From Stereocaulon alpinum (lineage: Eukaryota; Ascomycota; Lecanoromycetes; Lecanorales; Stereocaulaceae), in NCBI GenBank assembly GCA_018257865.1, contig JAEUBA010000022.1:248001-312000 (forward strand): DNA of 64,000 nucleotides, in the 5' to 3' direction. Positions 43,034 to 55,700 of this stretch are shown one piece after another (within the stretch, counting starts at the first letter, position 1; every line of letters begins with the position of its first letter). The notes beneath the pieces were generated by a model. The model had not been told where the DNA came from, ran no database searches, and was given only the letters and a program-made list of their open reading frames with translations. A program made the translations under genes and the position numbers.

Positions 43034-46000
43034 GGTCGTTGCTGGCGTTGAGAGTCCTCCTTGAGGAGAGTCTTATGTTTGGGGGAGTCTGATCGAGGCA
43101 AGCCAAGGGCTGTTGAGTCAAGGTGGAGTCTGTGGAAGACATATAGGCTGGACAAATTACAGTGGATCATGGAGGGAGGACTTGATCTCGGACTGCGGAA
43201 GGACTTCGAACTGCACTTCGGAAGGACTTTGAACGTACGCCTTGTTCTGATCAGCATCTTCTTCTCTATTGATATGGCATATGGATTGATTGAGCTGCAT
43301 GATACTGATATGTCCATACTGATAGGGTGTTGATACTTTCGTATGTTGTTAACGACTCAGTAGATTTCGAATCCTTCGCAAAGCGTTCCCTCAGCCAATT
43401 TGCACAACTCGTATTTGCAATTGGCTCGAACTTAAGACCACACGGGGGTGGGAGACGATGTGGAGCAATTAGACCGTATGTTGTATTATTTTGTTTGATG
43501 ACTTGATATTCGCTGCCTAGGTGTGGTGGTACTGAATTGCTCAAAGTCCGTGCTGTGGGTTTATATAGCCGTTTGCTCCATTGAATGCTAAGTATAGACA
43601 AGGATCGAGTCTGTTCGACCGATTGGTCTTGGGACGTGTTCATCCCGGGGACGCTGCCATATTGAGCAGCTGGAGATAAGCCAATTGCCGTCTGCGATCT
43701 AATATCTCAGAGGAACGGGGCACGGAGTGCCTTGTAACGAAGTGGATCGGAGCTCAACAGTATCACAAGAGACCACTGCCGGGGCTTGAAGATACAATGA
43801 AGCCGATCGTCAGAGAACGAACGCCTTGTATGCAGGTGCGATTTCGTCCACAACACCTGGACATTTCATGGTGGTACCACACCACCAGTATGCAAGATCA
43901 CAGCACTTGTCACACTAGCAGAGCCAACGTTTACCCACAAAACTGCTCGAAGAGGGCAGTATCTGTCGCCAAGGCATACAAGGCCGTTTACACTACGGCG
44001 AGAATGCAGACGACCAGTAGATTTGTGCTGCTCCCGCAACCCTCGCAAGGGGTCCAATCGATCTTTAAGGCAGTGGAAACCGAGTTTGGCATCTCCATGA
44101 AGTGAAACACAATCTGCGCGAGCGCCGAGATCATCGGTATACCTTGACATTGACTCATGCAATGACAACGGAGTGTTACGATGTCGCCCGCTTGTATCAC
44201 CTTACAATATGTAGGACATCTAAGCTGGGAGAATAGTCGATCTCAGGCATTGCTGAGTAACTGTATAACAGCATATTTACAGCAAAAAAGGATACAATCC
44301 GACCAGTCATATACCCATCCTGTTTGCCGATAACGTTCCTGACCCACATGAAGGCAGGGGCCTACAACTCCTGAGGTTTCATCGACGGACAAAGGATATG
44401 TTCCGTAATTCGAAAGGCTAATTCTTACTCTGATCATGCGGGAGGATCACACCTTGAGTCATAGGAGCATGAGGGCTGGCACGAACATTTGATGTCTCAA
44501 ATCCTGCTACATTACCGCACCAATCCGGGTCAGGCGAACCCATTGTAATGTCCTAGGCTCATACATGGAGTAATGTTGCGTTGTGGAACCAGGCTTTCGG
44601 TGATGGCGCTATCTGTAGCGGTGAGATTATCTTGGAATTGGGCGAGTCACATCAGTCAGCCCGAATCAGACCCTGGGCTAATGCCTTCCGCCAGGTACGT
44701 TGCAACAGTACACTGAAGCAAGATGATTCAAACATGCACGAGGTTTATTTTTCTTCGAGCAAATGCTCGAGGAAAGTACCGTCCGCATGCATATCACTTG
44801 AAGATCAAGCGGGGAGGCGGTCTGTGTCTGGCCCACACGATTTACCATCTTCGATCTAGTCTCGCGCTCGATGGCTGAGGTAGTGACTGAGCTATGACGT
44901 CCGGTCATAATAATTCCTCTGACACTGTGTAGGGCAGTGAAAGCTATGATTTTGCGATGAATCTCTTTGTGGCACATGTGCAAAATGTGTCTGAGTGCCT
45001 ATCTTATGTCAATGCTATCTTGTGGTATTTGACAGACGTACATGATTCTTCGGACCGCAGATCCGATGCAGACAAATGTTAGCAATGACGACGAAAGACA
45101 TTTCAAGACGCATGAAGCTAAGGTCGTTTTCAGCATAAAGTGCCGGCGGATTCCGTTGATCGTCGAACATCGAACCCCTTCTTTGCCAAGCGTATGGACA
45201 TCTGCAAAAACATCAAGTTCATATCCGCTGCATCAGCACCATGCAGTAGGCTGTTTCTCCCTTGGTGGTGTGCTGCAACCACAAGCATTTCATGGTCGCA
45301 TGGAGGCCTCAGGAATCTTCGTTGACCTGTCCCATCGCGTAAAGTGACCCTGTGCTGACAAACTGCCGTAGGATCACTCAAATGTGACGGACTAACATCG
45401 AGTGGCGTCTAAAATCCTTCCCGTTTAACTGCTCCGCCAAGGTTGAAGAGAATTCTTGGCACACAATGACGCTGTGAAGCTATGGGCCCGAAAGACCATG
45501 CTGCGTAGGAAACAAAGGCCTTGAGTGCATGAATTCGGACAGGGGAACCTCGAGTGCTAGTCGCAAAAGGGTTGAAGAGCTTCAATCAAATTTGGATTTC
45601 TGTGATGTCAGCTGCATTTCGTGACGCTAGTTCCTGCCTCGGGGAGGAGATACTCGCGTCGTCCTATATGAGCCAGATTGCATCGGACATTGATCATGCT
45701 TTAAGCGCTGGGAGGAGCTGAACAATAACGTTTTCAGGTATTTATAGGGTTCTGTGCACATTCACCGGAGAGCTAAATCGCCCCTACACATGTATTGAAG
45801 GAGGTGGATGGTTTCGATTATAGAGTCAGGACTAATGTATGCGTCGCGACGGATTGTGCATTGCAGACGTAAGCTGCAGGATCCAGGTGGAGACAACTGT
45901 AACAGCATCTCAGCCGTGTTCCGTCCTGTAAGGAAGGGACGATCATCATTGCTTGCTCATTGATGCGATTTGTCACATTCAACTTCTCTGTGGCCCCCAG

Positions 46001-49000
46001 CCGAGCCCGGCGTAGGGTGCAGCATCTGAACCTCATCCACAATGTTAATGCCTACTAGTGGAAATATGCCCATTTGTTTCAAATATGCCTTCAAGGATCA
46101 CTTGGCGCCAGTTTTGCTACTTTTGTGGATCCGTGTCTGATCCTGTCAAGGAGCAAACAAGATACACAGAACTTGACTCCGAATCGAGTATTTCATCTGG
46201 AAGAATAGTTGTATATACGGAAGGTGTATGGATGGAAACAAGCATCTACTCGTGGTGAAGCCTATGACTATGGATGGAGGTGCCATTCAAAGGCATTTCA
46301 AAAAGCGGTCTATAGATTTAGTCTTCGTGCTCGCATATACGGTGACCACGTTTGACTAGGCGGAAGTCCATCGATCACTGGCAAGGGGTATGTACAATTG
46401 CCTCTTTCCATGCGTCACTGTTCAGATTCATCGGGTTCCGAAAGCGATACACGGCCGAAGATGTAATCTGCTGGTCAGCCCTTGGTGCGACTATATGGTG
46501 CGTACAACTGGGGCACACCATCAAGCTGACCAAGTAGCAGACTAATGCACTGATGAGGTACGGAGAAGTTTAAAGCGAACCAATGTTCAAGTGATAGATT
46601 TAGATCAGTAGGCAGCAGGACCCTTGAAGGGTAGTGCCTTACGACCCTCAAAATAAATCCGTCGCTCCATGTTTGATAAAGCGAAGTTTATATGCTTATG
46701 GTATACCGAAAGTGTTTCGCTTGACTAAGTAAAGCTGTATTATTCAGCTAATACTGCTCTCTACCAACTGCAGATGGGAAGTCCTAGAAGGCCTTAGTTG
46801 GTCCACCATAATTGAATGGATCGAAGCCTAGATCCTGTCGCACCAGTCTTGCGAATCCCTCAACTGTATTCCATATGCAGGACAAATCAAGAAGCTCGCA
46901 CATCTGTGATACCAAATGCCATTCGGTCTCGGATTGTGTCTTGTTAACACATGCCTGCAATTGCGAATTCACACATCCAGCAGTTTTCCGTCGATACAAA
47001 CACAAGTCGAGAAGATGCTGTGTAGATTGGCACGCAATCGAAGGTTCACGAAATGGATCAATCTCATACTCGTGATGCTAGATTGAGTGACTATAGCCCG
47101 TGGAAATGCTGCGGCATGTCTGGATTCCGTTCTGCAGCGGGCAATGTGCGTCACTACTACTGTAAGTGGGTATGAACATGGTACGTCCTCATCTCCGGTA
47201 CCCATACGCTAGAAGCATGGTAGCCAATATCATGATACCAGTTCTCAAGGTGCAGAAAGTGTGGCACATCGTCGCGATCCTTTACTCGGTTGTAGTACAG
47301 TGGAGCTGAAACTGAGTTGTGGCGAAGGTATCTGGAGACTGCAGCAACGGAACCGTATCTGACACCCGTCTGCGGACTTTCGATGGTCTAGGCTATCTTA
47401 CCTACCTCGGCCACAGCGTCTCCTCCCTATGACCGATCTGAAAAGCACCGCTGAAACACTCAACCATCTGGCCACACTCAAATCGCGCTCTTCCGTGAAA
47501 GTGGTGAAGGCCGCGAGTGCGTTTTCAACTTTAGCGGTGAGACCGAGCGTTCTACCTACATGTTATCTCTTATGAGAACCAGCGGAACACATTCGACGGT
47601 CAGACAGCGCTTGGCAATCACTTGTTCCCATGCATTGATCAAGTCATAGTCCGGCTCCGCTGGCACGTTCCCTATGTTGACTAAGGATTTGAAGCCTCAG
47701 CCTAACGGCGCTACTTGCGCAGGAGCTGCCACAAAATACGCTAATTGGGTGCTTCTGCATGGCTTCGACCTGAAAACGAGCTGCATTCGAGATCGAGATC
47801 CTGAACAATTCCTGCCGCTCCAAATGACGCCGCAAGCAATGCCTAAATTGGAGCACTGCTTTTGGAAGGTGTGCATCTTACCATAATCTTTTGGAGGGCT
47901 TAGGACCATGAGAGAGAATTAAGCGTGGTAAGTGGGCAATGTTCTGAAGAGCTACGAGCTGTCTCCTATTGTAGAAGAACCTTCGAACAAGGCGGTCGTC
48001 GCAAGGGCTCAGGCTGGAGGTCAAGAGATTCACCTATCAGTGTTGTCTAGAATCTTAACAATTAGATCAATCGTCCTGTGCCAGGCACACACACTTGATA
48101 CATCCTAGAACCCGGTCTGATGTCTCAAGAGACTCGCTTTCAAGATTACGGAGCAGCTCGATTTAATGGCATGCCAAGATTTATCGCCATCGGAGTCGTT
48201 CTCAAACGCCGTACAACAACATCCTTGAGAGAGGTACGTGTCGATAAGTAGATTAGTCTCTAGATTATTGAACTTTGATTAGTATTAGAAGAATCAACAA
48301 CCCCAGAGGTGTGGAATCGCCTGGTATAGTCGACATTTTTCCCGTACGGTCGATGATCTCGTTACACGATTAGGGTTGAGTTCCTAAGTATCGTCAAGCA
48401 CTCGTCAGGACTTCAACTGAAGAATAAACCGAAGAGGAAAGCCTCAACATGCCTGTTGGCCCCTTATAAGTAAGAGTTTAACGTCATGCGCCTGTACACA
48501 AATGGTCTAAAAGCTAGCCATATCACGGGTGAGCCTGTGTTGCCTTCTTAGCAGCCAACGTATCTAGAAGGTTAATGCAATGTGAGATTGTTCGGCGCTT
48601 ACCTGAAACGAAGGATGCAAGCTTCATACATATTGTGCATGAAACGCACCGATCGTGCGGGGCCGTTAAGATGCAGTGCAACTACCCCACGCTGTTTGTC
48701 TGGCTGGACCCAAATATCGACCCAAGGAGTTCGCACATTTGAGGGGTGCTGTGATCTGAAGGAGGTGGGCGACTGGCACGGTAAGCTGCGGAAGACTCGT
48801 ACTTTCTTGCTTTCAAGCCGAGAATAGTACAGCTGAAGAATGCCAGATGAAACTGTCCGAGACACCTGTGCGAGCATCTCAGCCTTGTGCTGTCGCAGAA
48901 GCTTCTCGCGAAACTAGTCCCTGCTCCCCTTTGCTTCCTCCAACCCCCCATTTCCCGTTATCCGCTCTTCTCACGGATTCCATGGCTAAGCATTTCCCTT

Positions 49001-49318
49001 GGTATTGAACGCTTCAAGACAGCAACTCTTTATTGGTTGTGGGGAAAGCTCTCATGCTCATTGAAATTGTAATTCATGACTATGAAACGCTTTGGAAGAG
49101 TTGATGAAGAGAAGGCAAACGTCGAAGAGAGCTCCCCTGGATGAAGCGAGTGACGCCAAAACACGCTAGACTACCCGCTGCCAACCACTGCACGGCCACC
49201 TCTGAGAACGCCTGATTCTATCATCCTCACTGATAGAGAAGCGGCCAGTAGCCGGCGTGCGTTACCATGAGCTCCAATCTAATATCCGTGTTGAGCTCAT
49301 GAATCTTCGTGAAGCCAA
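43034..49318. other. 6.3 kb without a supported gene
   Basis: Open frames up to 125 codons (43266-43643 minus, 43797-44105, 45042-45347, 48582-48827) conflict with overlapping frames and show no domain. I looked for a partner small gene upstream of relic E between 47600 and 49250 and did not find one. Confidence 0.35.
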
Positions 49319-50556
49319 TCAGAACATCCTTCACGATCGTATGAAGCAAGCGCTCGGGCGTCGAAGGGGGAAATCGGATATCACCTTCAACCGTCGCATA
49401 CGGTTCTGTGAGTCTAGTAGATCGCATTATCGGTGCTGCAGGCTTGACTGACGGCTTTACCAAGTGAAGGTATATGCTGAAGGCTATGTGCGACATGCGG
49501 CCTGCCGCCTCTGAGAATTGCGTTCCTAACTTCTTAATCTACAGCAAGTTTAGATAGCTACACAACCACGTATTACTACATCTCTGAGATGAGCTGACAA
49601 AGCTTGAAGAAGGTCTTGAGAGGCTCGATGAATGAGAATTGGGAAAAGGCGACTGGAAGACATTGCATTTCCCGTCGTAGAGATGCTTCGTGCTCTTGCT
49701 CCAAACGATAGGCACTCCTGACAATGAGGTAGTGAATAAGAAGCCAGAAGAACTTCGTACGTCCGTAGCACCAAAGGAACTGCATTTTTAGTGACGCTCT
49801 CCCAGGTGCATGCATTGTTCGTCTGTATATGGTTGACCCCATGAAAAGACCATCGAAGACGAATCGGGATAGTCTGTATCGAAAGGCTTCTCGGAACTTG
49901 GTAGCCATGGGAGGCGAATGAATCTCTTAGGGATGAGCTTGCAGCTCTTGTTCTTGATACTGAACACAACCGGTTGAATTTCGTTCTTGAGGACATGCCG
50001 AACAAACCTTCACGACGAACATTATTGGTAATGTATCCCAGCCTCTTCATTCGATCTAATCTATCGTACGTCTCTCTTCTATCCTTCCTTATCGGCTGCG
50101 CCCGATTATTCCTATAACCTCTGGAGTAGTACTCGTTGATCATCTGTCTAGTACTTTCAGTAGAGACTAAAGACCAAGCTGCCACAGTAAGGGACAATTC
50201 CAGTACCCGAAAGCAGAGAAACAAAACTCGCTCGCTGACACCGTTATATCAAGTCTTCCCGATCGAATCTACAAACTCGTGCACGCGATCCTTACCCTCG
50301 GCGCTACCGCTTCACTCCTCTTGCCCCCTCCTTACCTTAAGGGAACTTCAGCCAAGTCCTACATCATGAGTCAAGATCCAAGGTCGCTACCAAAATCTCA
50401 TTCTACTTCCTTTCACTACAGCAATCTCGGCTTGCTATTGGTATCTACTACAGCTAAGAAATAAGAAAGGTTTACCGCTACTACTACTTATGGCATGGTG
50501 CTAGTCGTCTCTTTCAGGGATACGTCAATCGTGATGGCTTCCTCGAACAACGGTTG
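49319..50556 (+). pseudogene. DUF6594-type relic E, heavily decayed
   Basis: Pieces of exons 2-5 occur in order. Exon 2 remnant: HDRMKQALGRRRGKSDITF. Exon 3 remnant: NFLIYSKFR-stop-LHNHVLLHL-stop-DELTKLEEGLERLDE-stop near 49530-49640. Exon 4 remnant: RDELAALVLDTEHN and NFVLEDMPNKPSRRTLL before a GTAATG donor near 50028. Exon 5 remnant starts near 50240 and ends with TAKK-stop-ERFTATTTYGMVLVVSFRDT, the counterpart of KARKQEVFAATAAYCAVLVV. Many stops and frame changes show long inactivity. The ITF word in exon 2 links it to gene D. Limits are approximate, and exon 1 was not found. Confidence 0.7.
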
Positions 50557-52725
50557 ACAAGATCTGTTGTGATATCAATCAGTGCTTGGGGCTCAATCAG
50601 TACCTCGATTATACCTCGTCTCGTTGGCCTTAGAGCGTATTGGAGCTGCTCCTGGATTTTAGTGGCCAACACAGAATCAGATACTACACGTATCGGCCAC
50701 TCTCGCGGGGAGTTGAGGGACACAATAGCACGAACGGGACTTGCAATGGACGAGATGTGTTTTCGACGACTGGACGAGATGGTGAAGGTAGCGCTCAAAA
50801 GAGGATCAAGCACGTTAAGTGTCGCCTGGGTTGTATAAAGAAATACCGCACAGCCTTAGGAACGATGTTCTCATAGCTCGGATTCTTCACAACACTTCCA
50901 ACAAACGAGTAAATAGGACCACGTACAGTTTGCTGCATTGAGCAATCAGTAGAGTCGCACGTCCTCAGGCAGAACTATCAACAACGCAACAAAGTTTTGC
51001 AGCACCATCGTCGGGTCCGTACGCCTAAACGATGTTGATTGATATTGTCGATGGTAAGAGATACGCGTATTCTTACGAGTACCGGTATGTCCAAGAGATC
51101 TTCATGTTAGCCGCATTCATACCTCTTATGGATTGCCCCAGGGGCAGGCGAAGGTCCTCTCCCCAGATACCTATAAGGGATGCTTCCAGCGGTAACCAGG
51201 CGGTAGTCAGGGGACGCTTTCGGGAGCGCCTCAGTGGCTAGTTCGAAATCTACAGTATCTCTAGGGCTTCTCCAGATATTCCTAAGGGCTCGTTCTATGC
51301 CGCACTCTGATGGGTTCTGGGGTCACCCAGTGTCCGGGGGCACTAATGATGTTAGACCTTATTTCTTTGGCTGTCGACCCTATACGCAAAGACCGTAGAT
51401 AGACACTGAATTTGGCTCCGAGACTTCTATAGTAATGACGGTCATATCTTTCTGGTGGCCAATCTAACACTGAATGGTCAGACATCCTTCCGAACAGTCG
51501 CTGTCGAGCAGATATACGATTCTAGAGTAGGCCTTAGCAATCAGCTCTGTATGAAGTCACCCTCTGAGTTGTCAAACCCTTAGAACTGTCACATGCCCGG
51601 GCCTCTAAAGAACACCGCCTAGAAATTGTCGTCTGGCAGCCTCAAGTACTCCCCAGAAATTATGGCTTTAGCGCTTTACGTGGTACCCTTGGGCTTCCCG
51701 CAGGAGCGGCTTTAGGGCCCAAATGCCGACTCAGAGGGTCTGACATCTTGGGCATGAATTCTTCTACTGAGATAGTGCCAAGCCCTGGCCTGGATCCCGC
51801 ATCCCAAGAGCATTCGACAGAGACATACTGTATTCGACAATGATAGAGCGCTCCGAAACCTTTAATCGATCAACACCGCGTGACCAAAGAAAGTGTATGG
51901 CTTTTGGTCTAAAGCAAGTCGTGAACAAATATGTTTTGAAATTCGAGTGTCAGTACTTTAAGCAACAAAGCTGATGCCAAGAATACTGCGCCCAAGCCAG
52001 CCTTGTTCGAACTGCGGCACGTTCGGCGTCAAACAGATCGCAGTGTTGCTCGTGAAATCTGCAGGAACAGACCATTCCCAGCACCAAGAATGTAATTCCG
52101 GTTGATTCACGCGTTTTCTACTACACTTAGCAGCAGTCAATGTCAGAGTTGTACGCTTGCAACCCATCTTTAAATTTGAGTAAGATCTCGTTGGCGCTTG
52201 AGACTGCCGAATCTCGGATAGAAGGCGGGACGGGCAGCAGTACGCTTCGAACATTGCCACACTCAACGTGCATACGATCTTGGAAGCCTTAGCGGTTGTC
52301 TCTTTATCTGGGGTGTAGCCGGAGAGAGACCTTTCTGTTACTTCAATGTCAAGTGATCTGTGTAATTACCCCCTATTGAACGGAGCTGCGGAAGGTAGAG
52401 TCTACGGACGCTCATTTGGATTACCGTCCTAGTTGTGGGCATATTGCCCAGTACTGCAGTTCTAATCAGAGTCTGCCATATAACTCAGATGGTTGCCGTT
52501 CAAGAGTATTGAGATGCCAAAAGATACACACGCTTCATTGCTATAGAATGCTCCAGCCAATACCGCTGTGCATCGCACATAAGCACACCCATCACTTAGG
52601 CTGATAGCACATGCCAGCGCACAGAAAGGTCATCAACGTCCCTAGAAAGTATGTGCATTGAAGGGCCCATAGTCACCCTTATATTATACACGGCCGTAAT
52701 GATGCCTCGATACGGATTCCATGGC
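50557..52725. other. Right edge of the island, no gene recognised
   Basis: 51120-51740 is rich in CCTAAGGGC, CTAGGGCTTC and similar words, like 6420-6700, and is probably worn transposon sequence. No intact transposase or reverse transcriptase frame is seen. Confidence 0.35.
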
Positions 52726-55700
52726 TCATCGTTTCCTTAGCCCATGCTCCTTCCCTTTCCTCGTTTTCTTCTTGTTCTTATCGATAGGTGGTTGTACAGG
52801 TATGTCCTTAAGCTCCCATTCCATAAGCCGCATCATATAGTCATCACAAGAGGGCAATTCCTCGATCTCTTCAACTTCGTCAGATAGCATCTCGCCGGCA
52901 GCCACCAGTCCAGACTCGGCCGCTTCTAGAGTCATAGACATCTCGACGTCGCCTTGGGAACGCTTTGGTGGAGGCATCATCTCCCTCGGGGTCGGCGGCC
53001 CAGTAGTCTTCGGTGTAGCAGCTCCGGTGCTAGTAGCCGCCTTCTCGTCAAAGTCAGCCGCATCTTGATTCTGAGCCAGCTCGTTTTCAGCGATCTTGGC
53101 AGCAGCAATGTCCTCTTGGTCTTCGACGGCCTCGAACACTCTGCCAGCACCACGGCCGAGGACGCGATCCATAGCTGCGTTGGCCTCCGCGTCGGCTTCG
53201 TCAAATGCTTCATCGCCAATAATGTCTTTGACGCTCCCATTGTTAAAATAGTCCGTAGTGAATTCGCCCTCTTGTATAACTACGTCGTCAAGCATTCGCT
53301 TTTGATTGGCTTTCCTCAGGATGTTGGCCTCAATGGTATACTCACTGACGAACCGATAAATATGGACGTCTCTCGTCTGTCCAATTCGATGGCACCGATC
53401 TTGACACTGTTTGTCCATGGCAGGGTTCCAATCAAGGTCGTAGAAGATGACTGTATCAGCCCCTGTCAAATTGATCCCAATGCCACCCGACCGTGAGGAC
53501 AAAATGAAAGCCAAGATACGGTTATCGTTGTTAAATCTATCGGTCAGGATCTGGCGCTGTTCTATCTTGGTAGCACCGTCAAGCCGAAGATAGCGATGAC
53601 CGTGGATATTCAAAAATTGCTCCAAAATATCAAGTACCCTTGTCATCTGAGTAAATATGAGAGCACGATGGCCACCAGCTTGGAGAGTACGAAGTAGGGT
53701 ATCAAGACGTTGAAGCTTGCCACAGTCATACTGCAGTAGTCGTTTATCAGGGAAGGCAATTGAAAGACGCATCTGAGCTTCATGATAAGGGTTCTCAAAC
53801 GGAAACAGTTCCTTGGCAGTCTGAATAGTCTCGATGCCATGTTGACAAAGGGTCAAATTTGCCATGTCGGTTGCAACGACAGAAGGCGTCACACACGCAA
53901 ATTTCGAAACCATGGGTTCAAGAGCATATGAGCGCTCAGATAAACTCAGGAGCATCTTACTCAGAACGGGTGACAGGCGCGAATACCACTCGGACAAGTG
54001 GGATCTTCGCTCGGGCTTCGGCTGGTGTGGTAAAGACTTGATACCAAACCTGAGTTGCTCCATCAGGCTGTGACTGTACAGGGGCCGGCGTTGGCTGCGG
54101 AGACTAGTCTTGTAAGCGGTGTGGCGAAGATCCTCGAATCTAGAGCGGCGAGCAGTGTTCTCGTAACAAGTAAGCGTGCTTGCGATGGAGGAACCATCAA
54201 ATGGTAGGTCAGGCTTGACACGACTCCACTGTTGGCTTGTGAGTTGCCTTATAGCGCCAAGAGCTCCAAGCCTCTGTCTCTGGTTTGTATCCAGCGCTGA
54301 GAGTTGCTCATTTGCACCTGGAAGTAGGTTGATCATGTTGAGGTCGACAGTCGTAATGGGGTCCTCCTGAAGCAACTTGCGCCGGACAAGGAGCTCCTTG
54401 ATCTCAAAGTCTGCAACAACCGACTTAGGCATAGCGAATGAAGTGACAATTTGCCGTGTCTCGAAGAGGTCAGGGTGGTTGCAGACTTTGCGCAGCTGCA
54501 TTAAGGCATTCATGATGGAGAACGTGTTCCCAGAGGCCAGGGTCTCTCTCGTCTGTGTACGAGACATGAAACCGTCGTAAAGATACCGTTGACGCTTAGA
54601 GAGCTTGCAATAGACAACGTGCTCGTATTTCCCGGGCATCTGCTTCTCGACATCTGCTTTAAGCCGGCGAAGGAGATAAGGTCTCAGTATATCGTGGAGC
54701 TTATCGACAAGCTTTCTGGCTTCGTGATCCAGGATGTCCCTGCCATGCTCAAGTATCTGCTCCACAGGCTTTCTGAACCAATCAGTGAATTCCTGCAGAT
54801 TTGCGAATCCTCCGATGCCTTTCTCAGCACTGCCCGTTGGCATTAGAAAGAACAGCAGAGACCATAATTCAGTCAGGTTATTCTGCAGGGGAGTCCCAGT
54901 GAGGAGTAGCCTCGCTTTGGTGTTGAAAGTTAAGAGAGTTTGCCAGCGCAGTGACTGGAAGTTCTTGATATTGTGTGCTTCGTCAAGGATCATGTAATGC
55001 CACGCCTTTCTCTTGAATACCTGTTGATCGTTGGTGATGAGGGTGTAAGAGGTTATCCAAATATTCCATTTGTCATTGTCCAACCAGCCTGCCCGTTTCT
55101 TTTTTCGCTCCTCTTGAGTGCCATAGTACGTCAGGACCTTGAAGCCAGGAAGGAACTTCTTGAACTCAATCTCCCAGTTGAGCATAACGCTTGTAGGCAC
55201 GACAATCAAATGTGGACCCCAAACCTCGTGTTCAACCGCAAGATGAGCAAGCAACGCGATTGTCTGTATTGTCTTCCCAAGGCCCATCTCGTCTGCCAGT
55301 ATGCCATTGGTACCCGCTGCGTAAAGTCCAGCGAGCCAGTCAAGGCCATAGTGTTGGTATTCGCGAAGTGTACCTCGAAGAAGAGAAGGGATAGGCGTTT
55401 TCAGTGGGTTGTTCGAGACTGGCGTGTTCGGCAGGGAAGCATCTTGCATCAGCGATTTGAGATTTGCAAGGGGAGAAGTTTGACGCTCCTGCAATTTCGC
55501 GAGCGTTAGTTCGGTTGCTGTATCCCTTCTCTGATAATTAGGGCCAACTGAGTTCAATGTATCCCCTGCATTGTTGAGCTCCATTTCTTCAGGGGCTTTC
55601 GGGTAAGGCTCCTCGCTTGTGGCGGCAGGTGTGGCAGTGGGCGTAGGAGCTTGTCTGACATCTGGAACGAGGAAGACCTCCTCGGTCTCGCCGTCAAGGT

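Noticed and set aside
48887..49072. Frame with YWLWGK, possible partner small gene for relic E
   Set aside because: Lacks the GD-x-VY strand, the basic loop and the W-x-x-E-x-x-L end; likely chance.
51120..51740. Possible retrotransposon remnant
   Set aside because: Word composition is suggestive but no reverse transcriptase, integrase or LTR pair could be identified, so no element was annotated.
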